From positions 1,135,546-1,199,545 of the forward strand of contig JAZGUH010000407.1 in NCBI GenBank assembly GCA_037893225.1: 64,000 nucleotides of DNA. The letters are read 5' to 3'. Numbering within the stretch: the stretch's first letter is position 1; every line of letters begins with the position of its first letter. Positions 37,375 to 51,064 of the stretch are shown piece by piece. Made by a program: the position numbers and the translations under genes. The notes under the pieces were generated by a model. It worked only from the letters and a program-made list of their open reading frames with translations. It ran no database searches and was not told the origin of the DNA. The DNA comes from Hippasteria phrygiana (Eukaryota; Echinodermata; Asteroidea; Valvatida; Goniasteridae).

Positions 37375-40300
37375 TTGTGGAGAAAATTCAAACCTCGCAA
37401 TGTTTATTTTCTTTCCGGCCAACATCTGTGTACATGTTACCGTCTATTTATTGCTCCATGCATGTCAAATTCCCTGGGGTATGGACTTGCTTTACTCATT
37501 CATAATTGCATGAAATATCAACCAAATTCAGTAATTTTGACATGTATGGATAGCTTAGATCTGGCGAAACATGTTGCAATTATCGGCGGCTTCTTAGAGT
37601 TAACACTTGTGGAGAAAATTCAAACCTCGCAATGTTTATTTTCTTTCCGGCCACCATCTGCGTGCATATTACCTTTTATTTATTGCTCTATGCCTGTCAA
37701 ATTCCCTGGGGTATGGACTTGCTTTACTCATTCATAATTGCATGAAATATCAACCAAATACAGTAATTTTGACATGTATGGATAGCTTAGATCTGGCGCT
37801 ACATGTTGCAATTATCGGCGGCTTCTTAGATTTAAAACTTGTGGAGAAAATTCAAACCTCGCAATGTTTATTTTCTTTCCGGCCAACATCTGTGTACATG
37901 TTACCGTCTATTTATTGCTCCATGCATGTCAAATTCCCTGGGGTATGGACTTGCTTTACTCATTCATAATTGCATGAAATATCAACCAAATTCAGTAATT
38001 TTGACATGTATGGATAGCTTAGATATGGCGCTACATGTTGCAATTATCGGCGGCTTCTTAGAGTTAACACTTGTGGAGAAAATTCAAACCTCGCAATGTT
38101 TATTTTCTTTCCGGCCACCATCTGCGTGCATATTACCTTTTATTTATTGCTCCATGCCTGTCAAATTCCCTGGGGTATGGACTTGCTTTACTCATTCATA
38201 ATTGCATGAAATATCAACCAAATACAGTAATTTTGACATGTATGGATAGCTTAGATATGGCGCTACATGTTGCAATTATCGGCGGCTTCTTAGAGTTAAC
38301 ACTTGTGGAGAAAATTCAAACCTCGCAATGTTTATTTTCTTTCCGGCCACCATCTGCGTGCATATTACCTTTTATTTATTGCTCCATGCCTGTCAAATTC
38401 CCTGGGGTATGGACTTGCTTTACTCATTCATAATTGCATGAAATATCAACCAAATGCAGCAATTTTGACATGTATGGATAGCTTAGATCTGGCGCTACAT
38501 GTTGCAATCATCGGCGGCTTCTTAGAGTTCAAACTTGTGGAGAAAATTCAAACCTCGCAATGTTTATTTTCTTTCCGGCCAACATCTGTGTACATTATTA
38601 CCGTCTATTTATTGCTCCATGCATGTCAAATTCCCTGGGGTATGGACTTGCTTTACTCATTCATAATTGCATGAAATATCAACCAAATTCAGTAATTTTG
38701 ACATGTATAGATAGCTTAGATCTGGCGCTACATGTTGCAATTATCGGCGGCTTCTTAGATTTAAAACTTGTGGAGAAAATTCAAACCTCGCAATGTTTAT
38801 TTTCTTTCCGGCCAACATCTGTGTACATGTTACCGTCTATTTATTGCTCCATGCATGTCAAATTCCCTGGGGTATGGACTTGCTTTACTCATTCATAATT
38901 GCATGAAATATCAACCAAATTCAGTAATTTTGACATGTATGGATAGCTTAGATATGGCGCTACATGTTGCAATTATCGGCGGCTTCTTAGAGTTAACACT
39001 TGTGGAGAAAATTCAAACCTCGCAATGTTTATTTTCTTCCCGGCCACCATCCGTGTGCAGATTACCTTTTATTTATTGCTCCATGCCTGTCAAATTCCCT
39101 GGGGTATGGACTTGCTTTACTCATTCATAATTGCATGAAATATCAACCAAATACAGTCATTTTGACATGTATGGATAGCTTAGATCTGGCGCTACATGTT
39201 GCAATTATCGGCGGCTTCTTAGATTTAAAACTTGTGGAGAAAATTCAAACCTCGCAATGTTTATTTTCTTTCCGGCCAACATCTGTGTACATGTTACCGT
39301 CTATTTATTGCTCCATGCATGTCAAATTCCCTGGGGTATGGACTTGCTTTACTCATTCATAATTGCATGAAATATCAACCAAATTCAGTAATTTTGACAT
39401 GTATGGATAGCTTAGATATGGCGCTACATGTTGCAATTATCGGCGGCTTCTTAGAGTTAACACTTGTGGAGAAAATTCAAACCTCGCAATGTTTATTTTC
39501 TTTCCGGCCACCATCTGCGTGCATATTACCTTTTATTTATTGCTCCATGCCTGTCAAATTCCCTGGGGTATGGACTTGCTTTACTCATTCATAATTGCAT
39601 GAAATATCAACCAAATGCAGCAATTTTGACATGTATGGATAGCTTAGATCTGGCGCTACATGTTGCAATCATCGGCGGCTTCTTAGAGTTCAAACTTGTG
39701 GAGAAAATTCAAACCTCGCAATGTTTATTTTCTTTCCGGCCAACATCTGTGTACATATTACCGTCTATTTATTGCTCCATACATGTCAAATTCCCTGGGG
39801 TATGGACTTGCTTTACTCATTCATAATTGCATGAAATATCAACCAAATTCAGTAATTTTGACATGTATAGATAGCTTAGATCTGGCGCTACATGTTGCAA
39901 TTATCGGCGGCTTCTTAGATTTAAAACTTGTGGAGAAAATTCAAACCTCGCAATGTTTATTTTCTTTCTGGCCAACATCTGTGTACATGTTACCGTCTAT
40001 TTATTGCTCCATGCATGTCAAATTCCCTTGGGTATGGACTTGCTTTACTCATTCATAATTGCATGAAATATCAACCAAATTCAGTAATTTTGACATGTAT
40101 GGATAGCTTAGATATGGCGCTACATGTTGCAATTATCGGCGGCTTCTTAGAGTTAACACTTGTGGAGAAAATTCAAACCTCGCAATGTTTATTTTCTTCC
40201 CGGCCACCATCCGTGTGCAGATTACCTTTTATTTATTGCTCCATGCCTGTCAAATTCCCTGGGGTATGGACTTGCTTTACTCATTCATAATTGCATGAAA

Positions 40301-42247
40301 TATCAACCAAATACAGTAATTTTGACATGTATGGATAGCTTAGATATGGCGCTACATGTTGCAATTATCGGCGGCTTCTTAGAGTTAACACTTGTGGAGA
40401 AAATTCAAACCTCGCAATGTTTATTTTCTTTCCGGCCACCATCTGCGTGCATATTACCTTTTATTTATTGCTCCATGCCTGTCAAATTCCCTGGGGTATG
40501 GACTTGCTTTACTCATTCATAATTGCATGAAATATCAACCAAATGCAGCAATTTTGACATGTATGGATAGCTTAGATCTGGCGCTACATGTTGCAATCAT
40601 CGGCGGCTTCTTAGAGTTCAAACTTGTGGAGAAAATTCAAACCTCGCAATGTTTATTTTCTTTCCGGCCAACATCTGTGTACATGTTACCGTCTATTTAT
40701 TGCTCCATGCATGTCAAATTCCCTGGGGTATGGACTTGCTTTACTCATTCATAATTGCATGAAATATCAACCAAATTCAGTAATTTTGACATGTATGGAT
40801 AGCTTAGATATGGCGCTACATGTTGCAATTATCGGCGGCTTCTTAGAGTTAACACTTGTGGAGAAAATTCAAACCTCGCAATGTTTATTTTCTTCCCGGC
40901 CACCATCCGTGTGCAGATTACCTTTTATTTATTGCTCCATGCCTGTCAAATTCCCTGGGGTATGGACTTGCTTTACTCATTCATAATTGCATGAAATATC
41001 AACCAAATACAGTAATTTTGACATGTATGGATAGCTTAGATCTGGCGCTACATGTTGCAATTATCGGCGGCTTCTTAGATTTAAAACTTGTGGAGAAAAT
41101 TCAAACCTCGCAATGTTTATTTTCTTTCCGGCCAACATCTGTGTACATGTTACCGTCTATTTATTGCTCCATGCATGTCAAATTCCCTGGGGTATGGACT
41201 TGCTTTACTCATTCATAATTGCATGAAATATCAACCAAATTCAGTAATTTTGACATGTATGGATAGCTTAGATATGGCGCTACATGTTGCAATTATCGGC
41301 GGCTTCTTAGAGTTAACACTTGTGGAGAAAATTCAAACCTCGCAATGTTTATTTTCTTTCCGGCCACCATCTGCGTGCATATTACCTTTTATTTATTGCT
41401 CCATGCCTGTCAAATTCCCTGGGGTATGGACTTGCTTTACTCATTCATAATTGCATGAAATATCAACCAAATGCAGCAATTTTGACATGTATGGATAGCT
41501 TAGATCTGGCGCTACATGTTGCAATCATCGGCGGCTTCTTAGAGTTCAAACTTGTGGAGAAAATTCAAACCTCGCAATGTTTATTTTCTTTCCGGCCAAC
41601 ATCTGTGTACATATTACCGTCTATTTATTGCTCCATACATGTCAAATTCCCTGGGGTATGGACTTGCTTTACTCATTCATAATTGAATGAAATATCAACC
41701 AAATTCAGTAATTTTGACATGTATAGATAGCTTAGATCTGGCGCTACATGTTGCAATTATCGGCGGCTTCTTAGATTTAAAACTTGTGGAGAAAATTCAA
41801 ACCTCGCAATGTTTATTTTCTTTCCGGCCAACATCTGTGTACATGTTACCGTCTATTTATTGCTCCATGCATGTCAAATTCCCTGGGGTATGGACTTGCT
41901 TTACTCATTCATAATTGCATGAAATATCAACCAAATTCAGTAATTTTGACATGTATGGATAGCTTAGATATGGCGCTACATGTTGCAATTATCGGCGGCT
42001 TCTTAGAGTTAACACTTGTGGAGAAAATTCAAACCTCGCAATGTTTATTTTCTTCCCGGCCACCATCCGTGTGCAGATTACCTTTTATTTATTGCTCCAT
42101 GCCTGTCAAATTCCCTGGGGTATGGACTTGCTTTACTCATTCATAATTGCATGAAATATCAACCAAATACAGTCATTTTGACATGTATGGATAGCTTAGA
42201 TCTGGCGCTACATGTTGCAATTATCGGCGGCTTCTTAGATTTAAAAC
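37375..42247 (+). repeat. HOR block 4c, 21 units (4873 bp)
   Basis: C-P, A-K, C-M, A-N, A-E, D+-I, C-M, B-K, C-M, A-E, D-I, C-M, B-N, A-E, C-M, B-K, C-M, A-E, D-I, C-M, B-K. Its first 12 units match block 4d at an offset of 4873 bp, including TTTCTGGCC at 39969 and CCCTTGGG at 40029. The last eight units match the end of block 4b in order. The block reads as a composite of two neighbours. Confidence 0.88.
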
Positions 42248-45200
42248 TTGTGGAGAAAATTCAAACCTCGCAATGTTTATTTTCTTTCCGGCCAACATCT
42301 GTGTACATGTTACCGTCTATTTATTGCTCCATGCATGTCAAATTCCCTGGGGTATGGACTTGCTTTACTCATTCATAATTGCATGAAATATCAACCAAAT
42401 TCAGTAATTTTGACATGTATGGATAGCTTAGATCTGGCGAAACATGTTGCAATTATCGGCGGCTTCTTAGAGTTAACACTTGTGGAGAAAATTCAAACCT
42501 CGCAATGTTTATTTTCTTTCCGGCCACCATCTGCGTGCATATTACCTTTTATTTATTGCTCTATGCCTGTCAAATTCCCTGGGGTATGGACTTGCTTTAC
42601 TCATTCATAATTGCATGAAATATCAACCAAATACAGTAATTTTGACATGTATGGATAGCTTAGATCTGGCGCTACATGTTGCAATTATCGGCGGCTTCTT
42701 AGATTTAAAACTTGTGGAGAAAATTCAAACCTCGCAATGTTTATTTTCTTTCCGGCCAACATCTGTGTACATGTTACCGTCTATTTATTGCTCCATGCAT
42801 GTCAAATTCCCTGGGGTATGGACTTGCTTTACTCATTCATAATTGCATGAAATATCAACCAAATTCAGTAATTTTGACATGTATGGATAGCTTAGATATG
42901 GCGCTACATGTTGCAATTATCGGCGGCTTCTTAGAGTTAACACTTGTGGAGAAAATTCAAACCTCGCAATGTTTATTTTCTTTCCGGCCACCATCTGCGT
43001 GCATATTACCTTTTATTTATTGCTCCATGCCTGTCAAATTCCCTGGGGTATGGACTTGCTTTACTCATTCATAATTGCATGAAATATCAACCAAATACAG
43101 TAATTTTGACATGTATGGATAGCTTAGATATGGCGCTACATGTTGCAATTATCGGCGGCTTCTTAGAGTTAACACTTGTGGAGAAAATTCAAACCTCGCA
43201 ATGTTTATTTTCTTTCCGGCCACCATCTGCGTGCATATTACCTTTTATTTATTGCTCCATGCCTGTCAAATTCCCTGGGGTATGGACTTGCTTTACTCAT
43301 TCATAATTGCATGAAATATCAACCAAATGCAGCAATTTTGACATGTATGGATAGCTTAGATCTGGCGCTACATGTTGCAATCATCGGCGGCTTCTTAGAG
43401 TTCAAACTTGTGGAGAAAATTCAAACCTCGCAATGTTTATTTTCTTTCCGGCCAACATCTGTGTACATTATTACCGTCTATTTATTGCTCCATGCATGTC
43501 AAATTCCCTGGGGTATGGACTTGCTTTACTCATTCATAATTGCATGAAATATCAACCAAATTCAGTAATTTTGACATGTATAGATAGCTTAGATCTGGCG
43601 CTACATGTTGCAATTATCGGCGGCTTCTTAGATTTAAAACTTGTGGAGAAAATTCAAACCTCGCAATGTTTATTTTCTTTCCGGCCAACATCTGTGTACA
43701 TGTTACCGTCTATTTATTGCTCCATGCATGTCAAATTCCCTGGGGTATGGACTTGCTTTACTCATTCATAATTGCATGAAATATCAACCAAATTCAGTAA
43801 TTTTGACATGTATGGATAGCTTAGATATGGCGCTACATGTTGCAATTATCGGCGGCTTCTTAGAGTTAACACTTGTGGAGAAAATTCAAACCTCGCAATG
43901 TTTATTTTCTTCCCGGCCACCATCCGTGTGCAGATTACCTTTTATTTATTGCTCCATGCCTGTCAAATTCCCTGGGGTATGGACTTGCTTTACTCATTCA
44001 TAATTGCATGAAATATCAACCAAATACAGTCATTTTGACATGTATGGATAGCTTAGATCTGGCGCTACATGTTGCAATTATCGGCGGCTTCTTAGATTTA
44101 AAACTTGTGGAGAAAATTCAAACCTCGCAATGTTTATTTTCTTTCCGGCCAACATCTGTGTACATGTTACCGTCTATTTATTGCTCCATGCATGTCAAAT
44201 TCCCTGGGGTATGGACTTGCTTTACTCATTCATAATTGCATGAAATATCAACCAAATTCAGTAATTTTGACATGTATGGATAGCTTAGATATGGCGCTAC
44301 ATGTTGCAATTATCGGCGGCTTCTTAGAGTTAACACTTGTGGAGAAAATTCAAACCTCGCAATGTTTATTTTCTTTCCGGCCACCATCTGCGTGCATATT
44401 ACCTTTTATTTATTGCTCCATGCCTGTCAAATTCCCTGGGGTATGGACTTGCTTTACTCATTCATAATTGCATGAAATATCAACCAAATGCAGCAATTTT
44501 GACATGTATGGATAGCTTAGATCTGGCGCTACATGTTGCAATCATCGGCGGCTTCTTAGAGTTCAAACTTGTGGAGAAAATTCAAACCTCGCAATGTTTA
44601 TTTTCTTTCCGGCCAACATCTGTGTACATATTACCGTCTATTTATTGCTCCATACATGTCAAATTCCCTGGGGTATGGACTTGCTTTACTCATTCATAAT
44701 TGCATGAAATATCAACCAAATTCAGTAATTTTGACATGTATAGATAGCTTAGATCTGGCGCTACATGTTGCAATTATCGGCGGCTTCTTAGATTTAAAAC
44801 TTGTGGAGAAAATTCAAACCTCGCAATGTTTATTTTCTTTCTGGCCAACATCTGTGTACATGTTACCGTCTATTTATTGCTCCATGCATGTCAAATTCCC
44901 TTGGGTATGGACTTGCTTTACTCATTCATAATTGCATGAAATATCAACCAAATTCAGTAATTTTGACATGTATGGATAGCTTAGATATGGCGCTACATGT
45001 TGCAATTATCGGCGGCTTCTTAGAGTTAACACTTGTGGAGAAAATTCAAACCTCGCAATGTTTATTTTCTTCCCGGCCACCATCCGTGTGCAGATTACCT
45101 TTTATTTATTGCTCCATGCCTGTCAAATTCCCTGGGGTATGGACTTGCTTTACTCATTCATAATTGCATGAAATATCAACCAAATACAGTCATTTTGACA

Positions 45201-45264
45201 TGTATGGATAGCTTAGATCTGGCGCTACATGTTGCAATTATCGGCGGCTTCTTAGATTTAAAAC
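42248..45264 (+). repeat. HOR block 4d, 13 units (3017 bp)
   Basis: C-P, A-K, C-M, A-N, A-E, D+-I, C-M, B-K, C-M, A-E, D-I, C-M, B-K. It contains the last D+ unit of the window (43408) and the second TTTCTGGCC/CCCTTGGG pair (44842, 44902). Confidence 0.88.
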
Positions 45265-47352
45265 TTGTGGAGAAAATTCAAACCTCGCAATGTTTATTTT
45301 CTTTCCGGCCAACATCTGTGTACATGTTACCGTCTATTTATTGCTCCATGCATGTCAAATTCCCTGGGGTATGGACTTGCTTTACTCATTCATAATTGCA
45401 TGAAATATCAACCAAATTCAGTAATTTTGACATGTATGGATAGCTTAGATCTGGCGAAACATGTTGCAATTATCGGCGGCTTCTTAGAGTTAACACTTGT
45501 GGAGAAAATTCAAACCTCGCAATGTTTATTTTCTTTCCGGCCACCATCTGCGTGCATATTACCTTTTATTTATTGCTCTATGCCTGTCAAATTCCCTGGG
45601 GTATGGACTTGCTTTACTCATTCATAATTGCATGAAATATCAACCAAATACAGTAATTTTGACATGTATGGATAGCTTAGATCTGGCGCTACATGTTGCA
45701 ATTATCGGCGGCTTCTTAGATTTAAAACTTGTGGAGAAAATTCAAACCTCGCAATGTTTATTTTCTTTCCGGCCAACATCTGTGTACATGTTACCGTCTA
45801 TTTATTGCTCCATGCATGTCAAATTCCCTGGGGTATGGACTTGCTTTACTCATTCATAATTGCATGAAATATCAACCAAATTCAGTAATTTTGACATGTA
45901 TGGATAGCTTAGATATGGCGCTACATGTTGCAATTATCGGCGGCTTCTTAGAGTTAACACTTGTGGAGAAAATTCAAACCTCGCAATGTTTATTTTCTTT
46001 CCGGCCACCATCTGCGTGCATATTACCTTTTATTTATTGCTCCATGCCTGTCAAATTCCCTGGGGTATGGACTTGCTTTACTCATTCATAATTGCATGAA
46101 ATATCAACCAAATACAGTAATTTTGACATGTATGGATAGCTTAGATATGGCGCTACATGTTGCAATTATCGGCGGCTTCTTAGAGTTAACACTTGTGGAG
46201 AAAATTCAAACCTCGCAATGTTTATTTTCTTCCCGGCCACCATCCGTGTGCAGATTACCTTTTATTTATTGCTCCATGCCTGTCAAATTCCCTGGGGTAT
46301 GGACTTGCTTTACTCATTCATAATTGCATGAAATATCAACCAAATACAGTAATTTTGACATGTATGGATAGCTTAGATATGGCGCTACATGTTGCAATTA
46401 TCGGCGGCTTCTTAGAGTTAACACTTGTGGAGAAAATTCAAACCTCGCAATGTTTATTTTCTTTCCGGCCACCATCTGCGTGCATATTACCTTTTATTTA
46501 TTGCTCCATGCCTGTCAAATTCCCTGGGGTATGGACTTGCTTTACTCATTCATAATTGCATGAAATATCAACCAAATGCAGCAATTTTGACATGTATGGA
46601 TAGCTTAGATCTGGCGCTACATGTTGCAATCATCGGCGGCTTCTTAGAGTTCAAACTTGTGGAGAAAATTCAAACCTCGCAATGTTTATTTTCTTTCCGG
46701 CCAACATCTGTGTACATATTACCGTCTATTTATTGCTCCATACATGTCAAATTCCCTGGGGTATGGACTTGCTTTACTCATTCATAATTGCATGAAATAT
46801 CAACCAAATTCAGTAATTTTGACATGTATAGATAGCTTAGATCTGGCGCTACATGTTGCAATTATCGGCGGCTTCTTAGATTTAAAACTTGTGGAGAAAA
46901 TTCAAACCTCGCAATGTTTATTTTCTTTCCGGCCAACATCTGTGTACATGTTACCGTCTATTTATTGCTCCATGCATGTCAAATTCCCTTGGGTATGGAC
47001 TTGCTTTACTCATTCATAATTGCATGAAATATCAACCAAATTCAGTAATTTTGACATGTATGGATAGCTTAGATATGGCGCTACATGTTGCAATTATCGG
47101 CGGCTTCTTAGAGTTAACACTTGTGGAGAAAATTCAAACCTCGCAATGTTTATTTTCTTCCCGGCCACCATCCGTGTGCAGATTACCTTTTATTTATTGC
47201 TCCATGCCTGTCAAATTCCCTGGGGTATGGACTTGCTTTACTCATTCATAATTGCATGAAATATCAACCAAATACAGTCATTTTGACATGTATGGATAGC
47301 TTAGATCTGGCGCTACATGTTGCAATTATCGGCGGCTTCTTAGATTTAAAAC
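45265..47352 (+). repeat. HOR block 4e, 9 units (2088 bp)
   Basis: C-P, A-K, C-M, A-N, B-N, A-E, D-I, C-M, B-K. The CCCTTGGG mark is at 46990 without TTTCTGGCC. This nine-unit order is kept as the first part of blocks 4f and 4g. Confidence 0.88.
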
Positions 47353-50300
47353 TTGTGGAGAAAATTCAAACCTCGCAATGTTTATTTTCTTTCCGGCCAA
47401 CATCTGTGTACATGTTACCGTCTATTTATTGCTCCATGCATGTCAAATTCCCTGGGGTATGGACTTGCTTTACTCATTCATAATTGCATGAAATATCAAC
47501 CAAATTCAGTAATTTTGACATGTATGGATAGCTTAGATCTGGCGAAACATGTTGCAATTATCGGCGGCTTCTTAGAGTTAACACTTGTGGAGAAAATTCA
47601 AACCTCGCAATGTTTATTTTCTTTCCGGCCACCATCTGCGTGCATATTACCTTTTATTTATTGCTCTATGCCTGTCAAATTCCCTGGGGTATGGACTTGC
47701 TTTACTCATTCATAATTGCATGAAATATCAACCAAATACAGTAATTTTGACATGTATGGATAGCTTAGATCTGGCGCTACATGTTGCAATTATCGGCGGC
47801 TTCTTAGATTTAAAACTTGTGGAGAAAATTCAAACCTCGCAATGTTTATTTTCTTTCCGGCCAACATCTGTGTACATGTTACCGTCTATTTATTGCTCCA
47901 TGCATGTCAAATTCCCTGGGGTATGGACTTGCTTTACTCATTCATAATTGCATGAAATATCAACCAAATTCAGTAATTTTGACATGTATGGATAGCTTAG
48001 ATATGGCGCTACATGTTGCAATTATCGGCGGCTTCTTAGAGTTAACACTTGTGGAGAAAATTCAAACCTCGCAATGTTTATTTTCTTTCCGGCCACCATC
48101 TGCGTGCATATTACCTTTTATTTATTGCTCCATGCCTGTCAAATTCCCTGGGGTATGGACTTGCTTTACTCATTCATAATTGCATGAAATATCAACCAAA
48201 TACAGTAATTTTGACATGTATGGATAGCTTAGATATGGCGCTACATGTTGCAATTATCGGCGGCTTCTTAGAGTTAACACTTGTGGAGAAAATTCAAACC
48301 TCGCAATGTTTATTTTCTTCCCGGCCACCATCCGTGTGCAGATTACCTTTTATTTATTGCTCCATGCCTGTCAAATTCCCTGGGGTATGGACTTGCTTTA
48401 CTCATTCATAATTGCATGAAATATCAACCAAATACAGTAATTTTGACATGTATGGATAGCTTAGATATGGCGCTACATGTTGCAATTATCGGCGGCTTCT
48501 TAGAGTTAACACTTGTGGAGAAAATTCAAACCTCGCAATGTTTATTTTCTTTCCGGCCACCATCTGCGTGCATATTACCTTTTATTTATTGCTCCATGCC
48601 TGTCAAATTCCCTGGGGTATGGACTTGCTTTACTCATTCATAATTGCATGAAATATCAACCAAATGCAGCAATTTTGACATGTATGGATAGCTTAGATCT
48701 GGCGCTACATGTTGCAATCATCGGCGGCTTCTTAGAGTTCAAACTTGTGGAGAAAATTCAAACCTCGCAATGTTTATTTTCTTTCCGGCCAACATCTGTG
48801 TACATATTACCGTCTATGTATTGCTCCATACATGTCAAATTCCCTGGGGTATGGACTTGCTTTACTCATTCATAATTGCATGAAATATCAACCAAATTCA
48901 GTAATTTTGACATGTATAGATAGCTTAGATCTGGCGCTACATGTTGCAATTATCGGCGGCTTCTTAGATTTAAAACTTGTGGAGAAAATTCAAACCTCGC
49001 AATGTTTATTTTCTTTCCGGCCAACATCTGTGTACATGTTACCGTCTATTTATTGCTCCATGCATGTCAAATTCCCTGGGGTATGGACTTGCTTTACTCA
49101 TTCATAATTGCATGAAATATCAACCAAATTCAGTAATTTTGACATGTATGGATAGCTTAGATATGGCGCTACATGTTGCAATTATCGGCGGCTTCTTAGA
49201 GTTAACACTTGTGGAGAAAATTCAAACCTCGCAATGTTTATTTTCTTCCCGGCCACCATCCGTGTGCAGATTACCTTTTATTTATTGCTCCATGCCTGTC
49301 AAATTCCCTGGGGTATGGACTTGCTTTACTCATTCATAATTGCATGAAATATCAACCAAATACAGTCATTTTGACATGTATGGATAGCTTAGATCTGGCG
49401 CTACATGTTGCAATTATCGGCGGCTTCTTAGATTTAAAACTTGTGGAGAAAATTCAAACCTCGCAATGTTTATTTTCTTTCCGGCCACCATCTGCGTGCA
49501 TATTACCTTTTATTTATTGCTCCATGCCTGTCAAATTCCCTGGGGTATGGACTTGCTTTACTCATTCATAATTGCATGAAATATCAACCAAATACAGTAA
49601 TTTTGACATGTAAGGATAGCTTAGATATGGCGCTACATGTTGCAATTATCGGCGGCTTCTTAGAGTTAACACTTGTGGAGAAAATTCAAACCTCGCAATG
49701 TTTATTTTCTTCCCGGCCACCATCCGTGTGCAGATTACCTTTTATTTATTGCTCCATGCCTGTCAAATTCCCTGGGGTATGGACTTGCTTTACTCATTCA
49801 TAATTGCATGAAATATCAACCAAATACAGTAATTTTGACATGTATGGATAGCTTAGATATGGCGCTACATGTTGCAATTATCGGCGGCTTCTTAGAGTTA
49901 ACACTTGTGGAGAAAATTCAAACCTCGCAATGTTTATTTTCTTTCCGGCCACCATCTGCGTGCATATTACCTTTTATTTATTGCTCCATGCCTGTCAAAT
50001 TCCCTGGGGTATGGACTTGCTTTACTCATTCATAATTGCATGAAATATCAACCAAATGCAGCAATTTTGACATGTATGGATAGCTTAGATCTGGCGCTAC
50101 ATGTTGCAATCATCGGCGGCTTCTTAGAGTTCAAACTTGTGGAGAAAATTCAAACCTCGCAATGTTTATTTTCTTTCCGGCCAACATCTGTGTACATATT
50201 ACCGTCTATTTATTGCTCCATACATGTCAAATTCCCTGGGGTATGGACTTGCTTTACTCATTCATAATTGCATGAAATATCAACCAAATTCAGTAATTTT

Positions 50301-51064
50301 GACATGTATAGATAGCTTAGATCTGGCGCTACATGTTGCAATTATCGGCGGCTTCTTAGATTTAAAACTTGTGGAGAAAATTCAAACCTCGCAATGTTTA
50401 TTTTCTTTCCGGCCAACATCTGTGTACATGTTACCGTCTATTTATTGCTCCATGCATGTCAAATTCCCTGGGGTATGGACTTGCTTTACTCATTCATAAT
50501 TGCATGAAATATCAACCAAATTCAGTAATTTTGACATGTATAGATAGCTTAGATCTGGCGCTACATGTTGCAATTATCGGCGGCTTCTTAGATTTAAAAC
50601 TTGTGGAGAAAATTCAAACCTCGCAATGTTTATTTTCTTTCCGGCCAACATCTGTGTACATGTTACCGTCTATTTATTGCTCCATGCATGTCAAATTCCC
50701 TTGGGTATGGACTTGCTTTACTCATTCATAATTGCATGAAATATCAACCAAATTCAGTAATTTTGACATGTATGGATAGCTTAGATATGGCGCTACATGT
50801 TGCAATTATCGGCGGCTTCTTAGAGTTAACACTTGTGGAGAAAATTCAAACCTCGCAATGTTTATTTTCTTCCCGGCCACCATCCGTGTGCAGATTACCT
50901 TTTATTTATTGCTCCATGCCTGTCAAATTCCCTGGGGTATGGACTTGCTTTACTCATTCATAATTGCATGAAATATCAACCAAATACAGTCATTTTGACA
51001 TGTATGGATAGCTTAGATCTGGCGCTACATGTTGCAATTATCGGCGGCTTCTTAGATTTAAAAC
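47353..51064 (+). repeat. HOR block 4f, 16 units (3712 bp)
   Basis: C-P, A-K, C-M, A-N, B-N, A-E, D-I, C-M, B-K, A-N (with TGTAAGGATAG at 49613), B-N, A-E, D-I, C-I, C-M, B-K. The C-I unit at 50369 is rare. CTATGTATTG occurs at 48818 on a D background. Confidence 0.88.
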
